64,000 bases of DNA from the NCBI GenBank assembly GCA_032988165.1, contig JANTQF010000056.1, forward strand, positions 89,719 through 153,718, given 5' to 3'. Under the pieces are notes generated by a model that worked only from the letters and a program-made list of their open reading frames with translations, made no database searches and was not told where the DNA came from. This stretch comes from Emmonsiellopsis sp. PD_33 (lineage: Eukaryota; Ascomycota; Eurotiomycetes; Onygenales; Ajellomycetaceae). The position numbers and the translations under genes were made by a program. Below are positions 36,463 through 48,169 of this stretch, one piece after another. The first letter of the stretch is position 1. Each line of letters starts with the position of its first letter.

Positions 36463-36890
36463 CACAGCAATTGTAGTTTAGATAGAAGACGGCGTGTTTT
36501 CGATAGCGGGTGGGCCTGACTTGGGGTGGCTTGGATGCGGAGCGTGGTGTGAATGAGCAGTGGCAATGGTCATAGCGGAGTGGATGAGGGCCAAACCATC
36601 ACCAAGACTGGTCCTCTGAGCATCAGCGATTCACTTCGCGCCAGACACTGCAGTCTGTTAGGCGTCCTGTCGTTGTCTGTCGGTTGTCGATGGACGCGAT
36701 GCTCTCCAAAGTTGAGGTCTTGCCGTCCATCACGGGCAACGCCGCGCCGGAATGCCGCTAGCCTGCTTTCGGCCTAGCGCATTCGGTCACCGCGACTCCC
36801 TCCCAAACCTTACAAAGCGTCTCCTGGAGCATGCATGACAGCTCGCATCAACGTTGACACCCTACTCCCTCAACGTGTTGCAGTGCCAGA
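36463..36890. promoter_or_regulatory. Divergent promoter, NTO1 / small conserved gene
   Basis: These 428 bp separate two start codons on opposite strands, so both promoters must lie here. No specific element is assigned. Confidence 0.6.
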
Positions 36891-37602
36891 ATGAGCGGCG
36901 CAGGTGACGATCGGTATGTACATGTCTACTTGCCTCGAATTACTGCAGTATAATAAGTATACTAACCGAAAAGCTTTCCTGCCAGATGGCGGGGCGGCCG
37001 CGGTTATGACCAGAACCGCCAGTCCGGACAGCGACACCAGGGCGGGAGCCTACGCGACCGGTCGATGGGAGGGCATCAGCAGGATCGCCATGGACACCGG
37101 GGCCATGGGAATCATATGAATGCCGCGAATTCCTGGGGATCGCCTCATGGGGGACCGCCTCAAGAGCAGCACATCCCCGTCAAGTCCTTCAATGCAGCGG
37201 AGTCGAGAGACGCGCTCAAGCAAGGTATTTCCGCGTTCTTTTATGGCGCTGCATGAGCTCAATGACTAACATTTCTATAGGGTATCAGAATGTCGGCGCG
37301 CGAGGTGTGTTGATCGAACTACCCCTCTCAGAACTATAGCTCCCCCCCATAATCTATAACATGATTCTTACGGCGTTAATAATTAGGACCATTGGTTTAC
37401 AAACCAACTGGTAAGGAGGCGAATAATGCCCGGTCCGGTGGCCCTTGGGGTTCAAAGCGTACGTTTACCCCCGATACGCGCGCAGAAGCATAAGTACTAA
37501 AGAGAAACAGCAAACTGTACGGTAAACGGCAAGGACTTTTTCCTCGAGCTCCGAAAGCAAGTCTCAGCACTGCGACAGGGTGGGAATGTTGCAGGTGGCT
37601 GA
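36891..37602 (+). CDS. Conserved small Gly/Arg-rich protein of unknown function
   Basis: Five exons (36891-36913, 36986-37224, 37281-37304, 37387-37458, 37511-37602) encode 149 residues; phases agree at every junction. Residues 1-60 are rich in Gly, Arg, His and Gln (WRGGRGYDQNRQSGQRHQGG), resembling an RGG-type RNA-binding tail. The conserved-looking part follows: IPVKSFNAAESRDALKQGYQ, then PLVYKPTGKEANNARSGGPWGSKP and NGKDFFLELRKQVSALRQGG. I do not recognise a named family. Exons of 23 and 24 nt make it easy for gene callers to miss. It is divergent from NTO1. Confidence 0.75.
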
Positions 37603-40600
37603 GGATAACTGTTGAGGAACGGATATTGGCTCAGAGAGACCTAAAGATTTGGACTGAGTTGCTTCAGTCTGCTCTGGTGAATTTCAGCCTGGGCTGTCAC
37701 ATTTTATTATGCCTTGATGGATTAGCGATTAGTTATGATATACCCAGTTGTATTACTCGATACCAAGTTTATTATGTTGCAGCGGAAATAGAAGGTGACA
37801 TGAAGGCTGAATGAGTTCTGTCAGCCAACTTCCCCCTGCATTTACCAATTTCCAGTTCCCTAACACGGGAATTTTCTCCTGGGCGGAATCACGAACGCAG
37901 CATTTCCCCGACAACCGTGCGATGTCTTCAGATCCTTTAAATAAAGCAGTTGAAACTGGAATATGCTACCCTCAACACAGCATCAATTGGCCATACCATT
38001 CATCGATGGCTGGTTTTGAAACAAGCTCTATTCCCTCCCACCTTCGAGCGCGGCCTATATCCGTTTGATGGTAAGACATCAACCAGTAGGACAAGATACT
38101 ATATATACATCTATCACGAGAAAACCTACTTACACGACACAGCATCGCACAATCCATTGTTCCTTGCATTTCCTAAAACCGTGCAGTGAATGGATGACAG
38201 CTTGTTTCTTTTTTTTTTTTTTTTCCCTCCCTAGTGCCATGTAGCTACTTCGTAGAAAGAAGTAAACACCGTCTCTTACGCTTACATTCTCCATCAAGCT
38301 CCCCAGCCCCAAAACCAAACACAGATCCAATATCAAACGAAAAATGCCCCCGGTTGTTTACTGAATATTGGGATGATAAGAGTCCCATCTCCTGTTTGTT
38401 TGTTTTTTTCCTTCCAGCAAGCACTGGCTATTCGTTACTGGTTAACCATCATTCGTTGCGCCAGAACTCGAATCCAGCTACTCGTTACATAAAGACTCGG
38501 TTAGAGAAGGAGAGCCAGCAGGACAAGTTAATCTCGATCCCAATCCTGCCTACAAAGACAACGAATTCGAGCAGTTTAAGCGCCCAATTGAGCGGTTGGG
38601 TTTGCGGTCCGGGTTGTTCAGGAGAGCGGTGACGCCAGCGATCTAATAATGGATCACTAACTTGGTTTCCAATCTATTAATATCACGGGAATGAGTCTAA
38701 ACTAACGGACTGTGGAACGAAAGTTAGGTTTTGCCAGAGTATGACAAAATGCTGCCCGTCGTTGCCCAGTTATTATGCGCCCCGCTGCCACATAGATCGT
38801 GAGATAGCCGCGCTGACATGGTAACATCATAGTATGAAAGCAGCAGAGTTTGGAATTGAGATGTCAACTTGGGGGCGTAACTTACAGCGGGCAACTAACT
38901 GCTAACGCCAGACATCTGACGCCTCCAAGCAAAGGTCCCCAACGGCTGAAACACGCTCCCAGCAAAATTCCGTTTATCCAGCGTTAAATAAAAACTGTCT
39001 GGCAGCCAGCCAGCAACCAGCGGAGGCGGGCGGCTAAACACGCCCGCCATTGGACAGCTAGGCTCTGGCCAAGGCCCCAGCGGGCCGTGCGGTAACTAAC
39101 CTAGCCTAAACCTTGGAATCCTTCGCTAAATTTGATCTCGTGGTTAAAGCTAAACAGGGAGCCAGGGAGCAGGGAAAAAAGCAACCCAGCATCTTGAGAC
39201 AGGGAACAAACGGGCATCGTGGGTCCGATAGAAGCTCCTGCACAACATGGTCTATATTGCAGGGACCAAAATAGCATCGTATTGCTTTTTATGTCGAATG
39301 ACATCTCAGACGTAAGTTTTGATCGGCGTTGCAAACTCGGCCAGGGGTCCCCCTTGAAACTATGTCGAAAATAACTGGCTGATAACTAACTGCCATACTA
39401 ATGTCAGGCTTGGGATAAACGCGGGGCTCCAGAGCTGGCCTCCTCCCGAGCCCCCGTCAATGGGGCACCTTTTGCCCTGTCGTGTAGTTAGTAGTAGTTA
39501 GTAGTTGTGTCTTTTGCCTTGTCTGCCTCTAGGGCGTTAATACGAACAAAGCCGGGCCAAAGAAGGAGAATCCTAGACGCCCACGGATCTGCAACTCCGC
39601 ACTCACTCAGCTAGTTATTCCATCCAGTACGCGCGGGTGCAAGGCCGAAGTTTATACTTCCCTGCATTCTATTGGCCAGGCAAACCAACGGCCTCACTCC
39701 CAGGCCAAACCAGGCCGCCCATTTCTTGCACAATGCACAGAGAGAAGAAAAGAAATTATAGGCCAAAAATAAACAACTAACTTACAAAGATTAAACGCCC
39801 TCCCCCTCCTCTGACCTCCTAACCACCTCCTAAAAAGGAAAAAGGCCCCCGTCTCAGAAAATGCCACTCCCGCTTCTCCTTCCACAGAGCCGCCCACAGC
39901 TCCTCTGCAACGGCGCCCCCTGCCGCCTCCCCCATTGCCCGCAGCCCAATAACCCAATAATATATCTCGGCCAGCGTAAACCCGGCCAGGCATCCAGTAG
40001 TATCTACTAGTAGTGTATGTAGGCAACGGCCGCCCTGGAAGCCACCCTCTGCCGCCTCATCCATATCCCCCTGGCCCGGCCGCCAGCGCTCCTATCCACT
40101 AGTCCCCCCCCATTCTCCCATTTCCAGCACCGCATGATACAATGACATTACGGACAAAAAGGGAACGGCCCCCCCCTGTGCTCCCCCTCCCCCTCTTTTA
40201 GCTTTCCCCTCCCCTATCCCTTGCGGTATCTGGGCGCCCTACCCCCCTCCCTGTCCTGGAATGATATCCCTGCCGCCCTGCACGGTCCGGTCCGTCAAGC
40301 CCGGGTGGCTGGCAGGCAGCGAAGCGCCTAGCGTAGCGTGTCATCGAGGGTCGATCCTGGCCTTCCTGTTTCTGCATAGAGGTCTCTAAGCGCTCTGGTC
40401 CACTCGAGGCCGGGCTGGGGGAAAGGCTAAAAATGAAAACGGGTGGGAAATGGGACATTAGTAGATTGGTCTTGGGGAAAAGATAGATTACCCCGGTTGG
40501 AAAAGGAGTTTTCTTTCCGTTGTATTGCGGATCATTTGGTTTGCGCCGGGTGAAAGATCTATAAAAAAAAAAAACGATGCATGCACAGATCGATCGTGGC

Positions 40601-41095
40601 TAATTTAACAGTTGAAAAAAAAACAAAAACGAAAAAGGAAAAACGAAACGGGGAAAAAGGAATGGATAACTATGAACGGATTGTTTTCCCACAAGTTTCA
40701 TATAAGAGTACCTAAATAAAAATGTACCCCCATCCCTTGCATGTTTATTGTTGACAGCCGCCCTTCAATTCTCATCCTCACCCCCCCTTTTCCCTAGCCA
40801 CCACCCCCTTCTACCCCGTCTCGTCTCGTCTCATCTCGTCTACTCATTCCTTTACATTGCATTGCATTGCTTTGGTTTCGAATTTCCCCGTTTCAACTTC
40901 CTTTTCCCTTTCTTTCTTTCATTCTTTCATTCATTTCCTATCCTCTCATCTCCTCTCATCTCCTCCCCTTGCATTGCATCCCGCATTATCCCTCCCCATC
41001 CCTCCCTCTCTCCCTATCACCTACCTACCTACCTAGCACATTACCTAGCCTAACACCTCCCCCCCTTCCCCTCCCTAACCAAACCTAGCTCCCCA

Positions 41096-41122
41096 TCCAT
41101 CCATCCATCCATCCATCCATCC
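41096..41122. repeat. CCAT microsatellite
   Basis: About six to seven tandem CCAT units lie in the pyrimidine-rich tract. Confidence 0.85.
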
Positions 41123-41381
41123 ACAGCTCACTCCCCCGCTCAACCACTCAACCACCCAACCACTCCCATCCAACCCATCCCGCAAAAGCGCATATACTCT
41201 CTTACATACCATACCATACCATCCCATCACCGAACACGAAGAAGAAAACAATCCATTCGTTCAGAAAGAAAGAAAGAAAGAAATCTTCTTTTCCTTTTTC
41301 TTCCCCCCCCTCCCCCCTCCCCATTCACATCTCTCTTTTCAGTTTCCGTTTCAAATTCTGTTCTCTTAACAACCACCCCCC

Positions 41382-41405
41382 TTACCTTACCTTACCTTAC
41401 CTTAC
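41382..41405. repeat. TTACC pentanucleotide repeat
   Basis: About five TTACC/CTTAC units lie in tandem; a (TTCG)n run follows at about 41478-41510. Confidence 0.8.
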
Positions 41406-41613
41406 CTATCCAGCATCCCGTCCACCCACCCGCCCCAGTTCTCCTGCATTCAGTAGCCACTGCTGGCAGTGGTTCATCATTCGTTCGTTCGTTCGTTCGT
41501 TCATTCGTTCGCCGAGAAAAGAAAGAAGAAGAAGAAGAAGAAAGGCCGGGCTGATTAGAAACGCGAAACGGGAGAGGCCAGGGATTAAACGAAACCAAGC
41601 CCGCAGAATAGAA

Positions 41614-41741
41614 CGGGATAGAGGGAAAAAGAAGAAGAAGAAAAAGCAAAAGAGACTTGTTTCTTATCCAGGGGGGTTGTTCCCATCCAGTCTGCTTTTC
41701 TAAAAAGTGGTAAGTTTTGGAAAAGTAAAAAAAAAAAAAAA
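41614..41741 (+). repeat. Left copy of gap-flanking duplicate
   Basis: This segment, from CGGGATAGAGGG to the poly-A run, recurs essentially base for base at 41841-41967 across the run of N. Identical ends on both sides of a gap usually mean overlapping contigs that were not merged. Confidence 0.9.
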
Positions 41742-41840
41742 NNNNNNNNNNNNNNNNNNNNNNNNNNNNNNNNNNNNNNNNNNNNNNNNNNNNNNNNNNN
41801 NNNNNNNNNNNNNNNNNNNNNNNNNNNNNNNNNNNNNNNN
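41742..41840. other. Assembly gap (99 N)
   Basis: A run of 99 undetermined bases follows a poly-A run. The true gap size is unknown and may be negative, because the flanks overlap. Confidence 0.98.
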
Positions 41841-41967
41841 CGGGATAGAGGGAAAAAGAAGAAGAAGAAAAAGCAAAAGAGACTTGTTTCTTATCCAGGG
41901 GGGTTGTTCCCATCCAGTCTGCTTTTCTAAAAAGTGGTAAGTTTTGGAAAAGTAAAAAAAAAAAAAA
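41841..41967 (+). repeat. Right copy of gap-flanking duplicate
   Basis: This matches 41614-41741 apart from about one base in the poly-A length, where assemblers commonly stall. Confidence 0.9.
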
Positions 41968-42905
41968 TCATTTCTTGTATTTCTTCCCGTTTCATCTCTC
42001 GCTATCATCCACTCCACCACATTGCCGAGTTTCCCTTTCTTTCTTTCTCTCCCCCCCTCTCTTTCTCTTTCTCTCTTATTCCCCCCTGGTACACACGGAC
42101 ACACACATACACATACACATACACACACGCATATTTTCATGTTTCGTTGTGAGGTCGATCGATTCGCCTGCAGCCTTCTCCATTCTGGTCCGCAGGATCC
42201 CAGAAGCCCCATCGGCCACCCTCGTCCACCCAAAAAAAAGGGCCAAGGCAGAGAGGACCGCAAGAGGGAAATAAGAAAAACAAAAAAACAAAAAACCCAT
42301 CAAACACACATATACAACACAAGCACACAAGCACCACGCATACAACTGACACAAGGCACCATGTCAAATCAAGCAAGGCTGCTGGCATCGTTGGTTGTTG
42401 CTTGAACCCGTCGAGTTCCCACTCTGGTTATGCAGTTCTGCAGGGCATCCTTCACGTGGTCGTCTTGTCTGTGTGTCTGGCTGTTGTCTAGTCTCTTGTT
42501 CTTTTTCTTCTTTTGTTTTTCTCCTTCCTTGTCCCCCTACCTCTTTTTTTTTCTCGGAGTGCGTGCGTGCCTCGCTGCATATATATCTTGTACCACCGGC
42601 TGTTTATTTACGCACGGCTCTTTTCCCACCCCTTCCCTCATCCTTATGCCAGACATCTCCCCCCCTCCCTGTCGATAGAGAGAGACAGAATAATATACGT
42701 ACGGCATCGGGGTTGGATTGAACACATTATTCTATCCCTTCATGTATAGAATATTGTTGATCGATCGTCGTCCCCACAATCTCTGCGTTCCCTCCCCTTC
42801 CGAAAGCCCACGCATTCGCGAAATCCCGCTTCCCCATCCGAGAAGAAGATCGAAGCCGAGAGATATTCCTTGTTCTTCCTTCTCTTGCGGAAAACAAAAC
42901 TGAAA
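41968..42905. other. Upstream/leader region of the Myb-like gene
   Basis: It is C/T-rich with an ACACAT-type repeat near 42092-42128. No coding exon could be joined to the Myb gene. Confidence 0.5.
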
Positions 42906-43694
42906 ATGCCAAAACAGACGCCTCCACGAGGATCAAGACGATCCAGGCCCTACCCTGACCCGAAATCGAGACCGACGATGTCAACCACGACCATGAACTC
43001 AATGCGCACACCTGCCGCCGCAGTACCTACACACCGTCCGACTCCAGCCTGGGATAATCCCTCGTCTCCTAGGTCCATGCGCCCACCACTTTCCACGTTC
43101 GAACGCCGCCTGTCGTCCTCGGAGCGGGGAGTACCTCAGTCACCTGGGACACCCGCCACGCCCAGCAGTCAATCAGGTCCATGGTCAGCACATGATGATG
43201 AAGTTCTTCTGTCTGCTCGTGCCCAAGGCCTCGGCTGGAATCAAATACAAAGGGAAAATTTCCAGATCAAAACTCCTAATGCTTGCCGCAAGCGGTTCGA
43301 ACGACTCGTCCAGAAACGCAAGGGTGCGGAGTGGGAGGGCGAGCGCGTCGAAAAAGTTGCCAAGGTATATAGCCAGATGCGGTCGGATATCTGGCGGCCG
43401 CTGGCAGAGGCCACAGGCGAAAGTTGGGAGGACGTGGAAAGGCTGGTATGTTGCACTCTGTCCCTCCCAAATAACGTGCTGCCCTTCGCCCCTATCTTCC
43501 TAGTCTGGACGTGCTTGTCAAAACTCAAAGATTAACACTCGAGTTCAACAACATAGTGTTTGGAACGCCCACGCCACCTTCTTCCAGCAACGACGCGAAG
43601 TTCTGTTAGAAGAAACAGTCCTGATAACGAGAGTCGTGGAAGTCATGACAGCCATGACGAAGAGAAGCTTAGAATCGGTAACCTTATTCGCTAA
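42906..43694 (+). CDS. Myb/SANT-domain DNA-binding protein
   Basis: Exons 42906-43445 and 43557-43694 encode 225 residues. A single Myb/SANT-like domain lies at about 96-140 (GPWSAHDDEVLLSARAQGLGWNQIQRENFQIKTPNACRKRFERL), with the spaced Trp residues of the fold. A second Trp-containing stretch follows (DIWRPLAEATGESWEDVERL). The N-terminal 90 residues are Pro/Ser/Thr/Arg-rich and probably disordered. Joining exon 2 gives CLERPRHLLPATTRSSVRR and a charged C terminus (DEEKLRIGNLIR), which fits better than reading through the intron. The product is a likely nuclear transcription factor; targets are unknown. It has an exceptionally long C/T-rich upstream region. Confidence 0.82.
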
Positions 43695-44224
43695 AAGCTA
43701 CGCGAATCGCGGGCGCGGGCATGATGTGAGTTGCTATGACGTGGGGGAGAGACGTGTTCGACGACGAGGAGGTCGTGGGTTTCCATTATTCTTGATGATT
43801 TTCACGTATCTTAATAAGCTTGCATCGGGTCTGCATTTTGCTTTTGGACAGGTTTTTCCTTTCTTGCTTGGGTTATTACTTTCAATCGGGCCTGATGCTT
43901 CCATATGTGGCCCATCATTGAGCTTCATGGCCAAGATAAAACCATATGAAGAGGGTCATGGAAAAGGAGTATGCGCGTGAAACGTTGTATTTCGTCACTG
44001 CTGATTAGTGTTGTTTTCCCATATTTCTTTCTTTCTTTTCCTTTTCCTGTTTGGATTTCGCTGGTTCCTGTCTTCCTGTTTGTCTCCCAAGATGTGAAAC
44101 ATACTTCCTTCTCCATGAAAGTTTTCATTTCCCAATATAACGTCAGTCGAAAGGACAAGACAATAACATAAGGGTGTTTGAGAAATTGTCTTCCAGCTCA
44201 TCTCGAATCATGAGTCTCCGTGGC
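43695..44224. other. Convergent 3' region, Myb gene/QRI7
   Basis: This tail-to-tail spacer should hold both 3' UTRs. The open frame at 43636-43980 overlaps the Myb gene end and has no recognisable content. Confidence 0.6.
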
Positions 44225-45738
44225 TCAATTGAACTTAACCCAATCTTTCGGGCCCAATATTCCACCATCATCGGCTCTGGCATCAAGTGTCCATTTCCGT
44301 AGAGCTCGACATCCAAGGTCGGAACGCCACCCGGCTTCGAACATTTCTATCCCAGCCCATCCAATCATTGCAGCATTATCAGTGCATAGGTAAGGTGGAG
44401 GAGCGACAATTTCAACGTGCGAGTATCCGCGGATATCAAGAGAAGAGCGGAGGACTTTTCTTAGAAACTGATTGGCACCAACTCCTCCGCTAATGACCAG
44501 GTAATTTATGTCTGCAAGTTCATTTTTGTGGCCCGGCTGTTGTCCTGGGGCATCCAGGCCTATAAGCGTTCGGGAAGCAAGATGCTCAAAACATATGGTC
44601 ATTGCGGCGCGCGCAAGTGCGATTCTCTCATCGTCTGACATGAATCCATCTCCAGTCTTGCCCTCAGCCTCCCATTTCTGCTTTTTGTCTCCGACAAGTT
44701 TGTGAGTTCTTGACGTAACACCTGCAAAACTAAACTCCATCTTCTTCGTTTCCGCAAATGGGAGCGCAAACGACCATCCCCACTGCTCATTCTTCAACTT
44801 GACAACCTCTTCCCCGCGTGTTGCGCGAGGGCGGTAGCCAGCGTAATCACTAGGCCCGTTGGGAAACGCAAACGACTCCAGCATTTTCCCATACATCGTA
44901 GTCTTTGATTGCTGGAGGTACGATTCGGGTAAAAGAACCCTCGCAATTTTATCCAGCGCATCTCCAATGGCGATATCATACGTCGAGGCCAGTATCTCGT
45001 GGTCCACAATCGACTTCGAGTGGACAAGCAGAGAGTGCCCGCCAGAGACAAGGATCGACATGAACGGGAAGTCCGGGTAGCTGAGGGCGGTGCCTGCTTC
45101 GCCGTGCTCTGCTTGGAGGGAAGCTGACAACCTAGGCGTAAGAAGATGTGCCTGCATGTGGTGGACTCCGACGAGAGGAATCTGGTAGGCTACCGAAAGG
45201 CCCTTTGCCGTGTCTAGACCAATAGACAGATTCGACCTCATCCCTGGTCCTCTTGTCACAGAGATAAAATCCGGTTTCCGTCGCAGGTCATGCACAGTCT
45301 GACCAGTAGCTGATGGGAGGGCGATAATTCTGTCCACATCCTCCACGCTGGTGAATTCAGCTGGCGGAAGGTGTCTCAGAGCCTTGCTAACCAACTTTGC
45401 CATATTTTCCTGGTGGGAGTCTTGCGCAACAAGTGGATGTATCCCCCCATACTCCCTGGAGTCTGCGGTTATGTTCTCTAGGAAATGAAGGGACGAGCGC
45501 GTCGGAGACGCTGATGGGCCGCCATGTTTTTCAACAATAGCAACGGAGGTATCATCGCTGAATTAAGCCATAACAATGGAACTGTTAGCAAGTGCTCTTT
45601 CGACCAATGCTGGGAAAGGATCACGTACCAGGACGACTCAATAGCGAGCGTGAGAAGATGCCGCCGGCCAGAGACGGCAATCTTTGGCGGTAGTTTAAGA
45701 CGGCATAATCCTCGAAACGCGGATCGAGGAGAAAACAT
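44225..45738 (-). CDS. QRI7: Mitochondrial tRNA threonylcarbamoyltransferase Qri7
   Basis: Exons 45629-45738 and 44225-45557 encode 480 residues of the Kae1/TsaD/Qri7 family. The enzyme transfers threonylcarbamoyl to A37 of ANN-decoding tRNAs. The N terminus (MFSPRSAFRGLCRLKLPPKIAVSGRRH) is basic and Arg/Ser-rich, fitting a mitochondrial presequence, which points to Qri7 rather than cytosolic Kae1. Family motifs are LAIESSCDDTSVAIVE, the metal-binding HHMQAH at 169-174, SILVSGGHSLLV, DIAIGDALDKIARVL, and near the end CTDNAAMIGWAG. The first intron splits the ESSCDD motif, so the splice is certain. It is somewhat longer than the yeast protein. Confidence 0.95.
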
Positions 45739-46804
45739 TGACTATGCAAGGGGAAGAATGGCGGAAGAGGCTGGTGGAAACGACTGTCTGTGGTGGGATG
45801 AGGGACAAGAATGGAGATATGTAGAACCAAGCTGGGGAGGGAGATGGGTTCAAAAAAATCTATGGATCGGCAGGAACCATGTCTCGGGGCTTGGCAATGG
45901 ATCTATATCCAACGAGCATTTTCAGGAGGGAACAGTTGGTACGATGAATCCATTAAAACACGCAATAAAAAATCCATTAATATTTTAAGGGATTTAGGTC
46001 TATTTCTCTCTCAGGTGTAGGATACTTTGGTAATCTATGTAATTATCACGTGAAGGGGATGGGATGCACGATATCACATCACAAGTGCACAACCTGCTTT
46101 AGCTGCATACGGGGCCTGCCACAATCGGATTGATGGGGCTGCAATTGGAGAGCTTCGTGTACAGGTATTTGCACAAGCCGCCCGCTTTGAATTGTTTTAC
46201 CGTCACTATGCAAGGCCGATAGCCGTTGAGAATCACTAGGACCAATAGTCATTGTAAATCGATACCCGCATGGGTGTACTGGATTGACTACACGACACAA
46301 GTGGAACAAGGATATTCAAGTTCAGAATATGGGATCAAGGATAGTCAGAAAAATAGTAGACATTTCATAGAAAAAAATCCGAACATGTTTTAAATGAATA
46401 TTAGAATCAAGAGCACAAGCGTAAAATCGTAAAAGCGTAACCCATGTCTGGAAAATCACCGCCTTTCCTTTCCTTCCTATACATTTACATCTCACTCTCA
46501 TCCCCTACAGATTGATCCCATCGACAAATCAAACGAGCTCATCCCCTCCGGACGCGAGTACTTGACGTGCATCTGTTGTGCGGCCGGCGGATAATCGAAC
46601 ACTGTCTCTCGGGACACCTTTTTTTTTTGTTTCAATCGAACGACTGGCTCAGGGTTAGAAACCCAGAATGAGCACAAATAGATGGAATCGTGGTTGGGCA
46701 TCGACAACGCTCAATGGAGTGTGTGGTATGGGGACGAACTCAGCAAGGAGCAAAGTCCCAAGTGGCGATAACAAGGTAGAATGATTCTACTCGGTTGATT
46801 CACT
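45739..46804. other. Intergenic region upstream of QRI7
   Basis: About 1.1 kb lies between the QRI7 start and the end of the next leftward gene. It is AT-rich at 45950-46040 and 46310-46480. No gene or RNA is recognised. Confidence 0.55.
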
Positions 46805-47209
46805 TTACGAGCGTTGCATCCATCGCCGTTCGTCCCGGGTCATCTTCACATAGCCACCGTAGTAGTCTTCGGTATTCTCGATTGGGGTGACACAGTAGAC
46901 AACAGGTTCACCGCTGAACTGGATTCGTTTGGACGAGAGACCACTGCTTGGCGAGGTGTTTTTCTTCAGGATGCTCTTCGACGAGGCGGGGTTGGCATAT
47001 GCAAAGGTAGCCTGTTGCGTAGTAGTGGAGAAGCCTCGCTGGTTGAGCTTGGTGTTGCGAGCCGTGGGACTGAGAGGCGATGGGGACAGCGGGGTGCGAG
47101 GAATGGCCATGGCGGTTGGGGACTTGAGGGAGAGCGCAGGGCGGGAGGAGTTGGTGGAAGCAGCAATGCTCAGCGAGAGCTTGGGCTTAGCAGCGCGTGC
47201 GGCATACAT
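46805..47209 (-). CDS. Small protein with SILK and RVxF PP1-docking motifs
   Basis: This single-exon gene encodes 134 residues. It is largely Ser/Pro/Thr-rich with several S/T-P sites between 30 and 50. Residues 79-82 are SILK and residues 94-98 are KRIQF, an RVxF-type site; this order and close spacing is the known docking code for protein phosphatase 1 regulators such as inhibitor-2. A conserved-looking C terminus follows (PVVYCVTPIENTEDYYGGYVKMTRDERRW). The N terminus (MYAARAAKPKLSLSIAASTNSSRPALS) could also be a mitochondrial presequence, so location is open. Coding status is supported by the conserved-looking C terminus and a clean ATG; binding to PP1 is inferred. Confidence 0.7.
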   Translation of the reverse strand: MYAARAAKPKLSLSIAASTNSSRPALSLKSPTAMAIPRTPLSPSPLSPTARNTKLNQRGFSTTTQQATFAYANPASSKSILKKNTSPSSGLSSKRIQFSGEPVVYCVTPIENTEDYYGGYVKMTRDERRWMQRS

Positions 47210-48169
47210 GATGGGTGAGCAGAACTTGTGGTGCTAGTAGAAACTATGGGGAGCTCGCGAAGACGAGAAACGAGGATCGAGGTGTTTTTATTTATTTTTT
47301 GTTTAGGTTTTGGCGGTATGGACGGCGTCGAGTCGGGCGCGGCCACGAAGCGACGGGTAAAATTAGACTGCGGGTGTTACTGAAAATAACTGCGATGACG
47401 CTGCACCGAAAAGAAAAGCGCATAAAGAGACGGGGATAAAAATAGACGAGGGCGACTGGACCAGCCAATCAGGAGCGCGTGCAATGGGAGATTAGAAACA
47501 GTAGAAAAGGGGAAAGGAGGCAGGAATCCGAAACACAGACTGCAGCAGAGAACAGAGAACAGAGAACAGAGCGAGAACCAGACGACGAAAGGGAGGAAAC
47601 ACCAGCGGCTATATAGCCCTGGCCCCCAGCAGGGAGGGCTGGGCGGTTGGCAGCCGGCGCGCAGTGGTTGGCGAGTATCCGAAGCTGTGGTGGGAGATGC
47701 ATGCGGTGTCTGCCCAATCACGCCCGCCAGCAACAGCCTGGCCCAGTGCAAGCGCCGGCCACTGCATGTCGGCACCTTGCCGTCACAGCCATCACACCTC
47801 CGCATCGCTCGTCACTGCTGGCCCGTCTCCGTCTCTCAGAGCCCGCCCAATACCCAGACATCAGCCAACCTCCCGCAGCGTGATGGTATCCCCTCTCGAG
47901 CCCGTCCGTTTATTTTGTCCATTTTAGCGCGGTATGGTTGAAATCAGCATCGTGGTTATAGCCAATGGAACCTCATAATAATTTATATTGGTGCTTAATT
48001 ATTTCGATAAGCAAGGACTCCTCTTGATATGCCCGGCCCGACTGCTGCCGGCCTTTAGTTATGACGTCACCGCCAACCTCGTACTATGTAGTATGTATGT
48101 AGTATGTATGTACATCCATCAATTGTCGCCTCTTGCCGTCCATCATCAGAAAGCAATCGGAGAAACGTA
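47210..48169. promoter_or_regulatory. Divergent promoter region of 960 bp
   Basis: It separates two divergent start codons. It contains an AGAGAAC heptanucleotide repeat at about 47547-47577 and a GTAGTATGTAT repeat near 48084-48115. Confidence 0.55.
47547..47577. repeat. AGAGAAC heptamer repeat
   Basis: Three perfect and one imperfect AGAGAAC units lie in tandem. Confidence 0.8.

Larger units (their letters stand above)
37603..41741. other. Gene-free region left of the assembly gap
   Basis: No coding sequence is supportable. A T-run lies near 38206-38224. From about 40745 to 41470 the plus strand is strongly C/T-rich with many short tandem repeats, consistent with promoter or long leader sequence of the downstream Myb gene. 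Confidence 0.55.
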
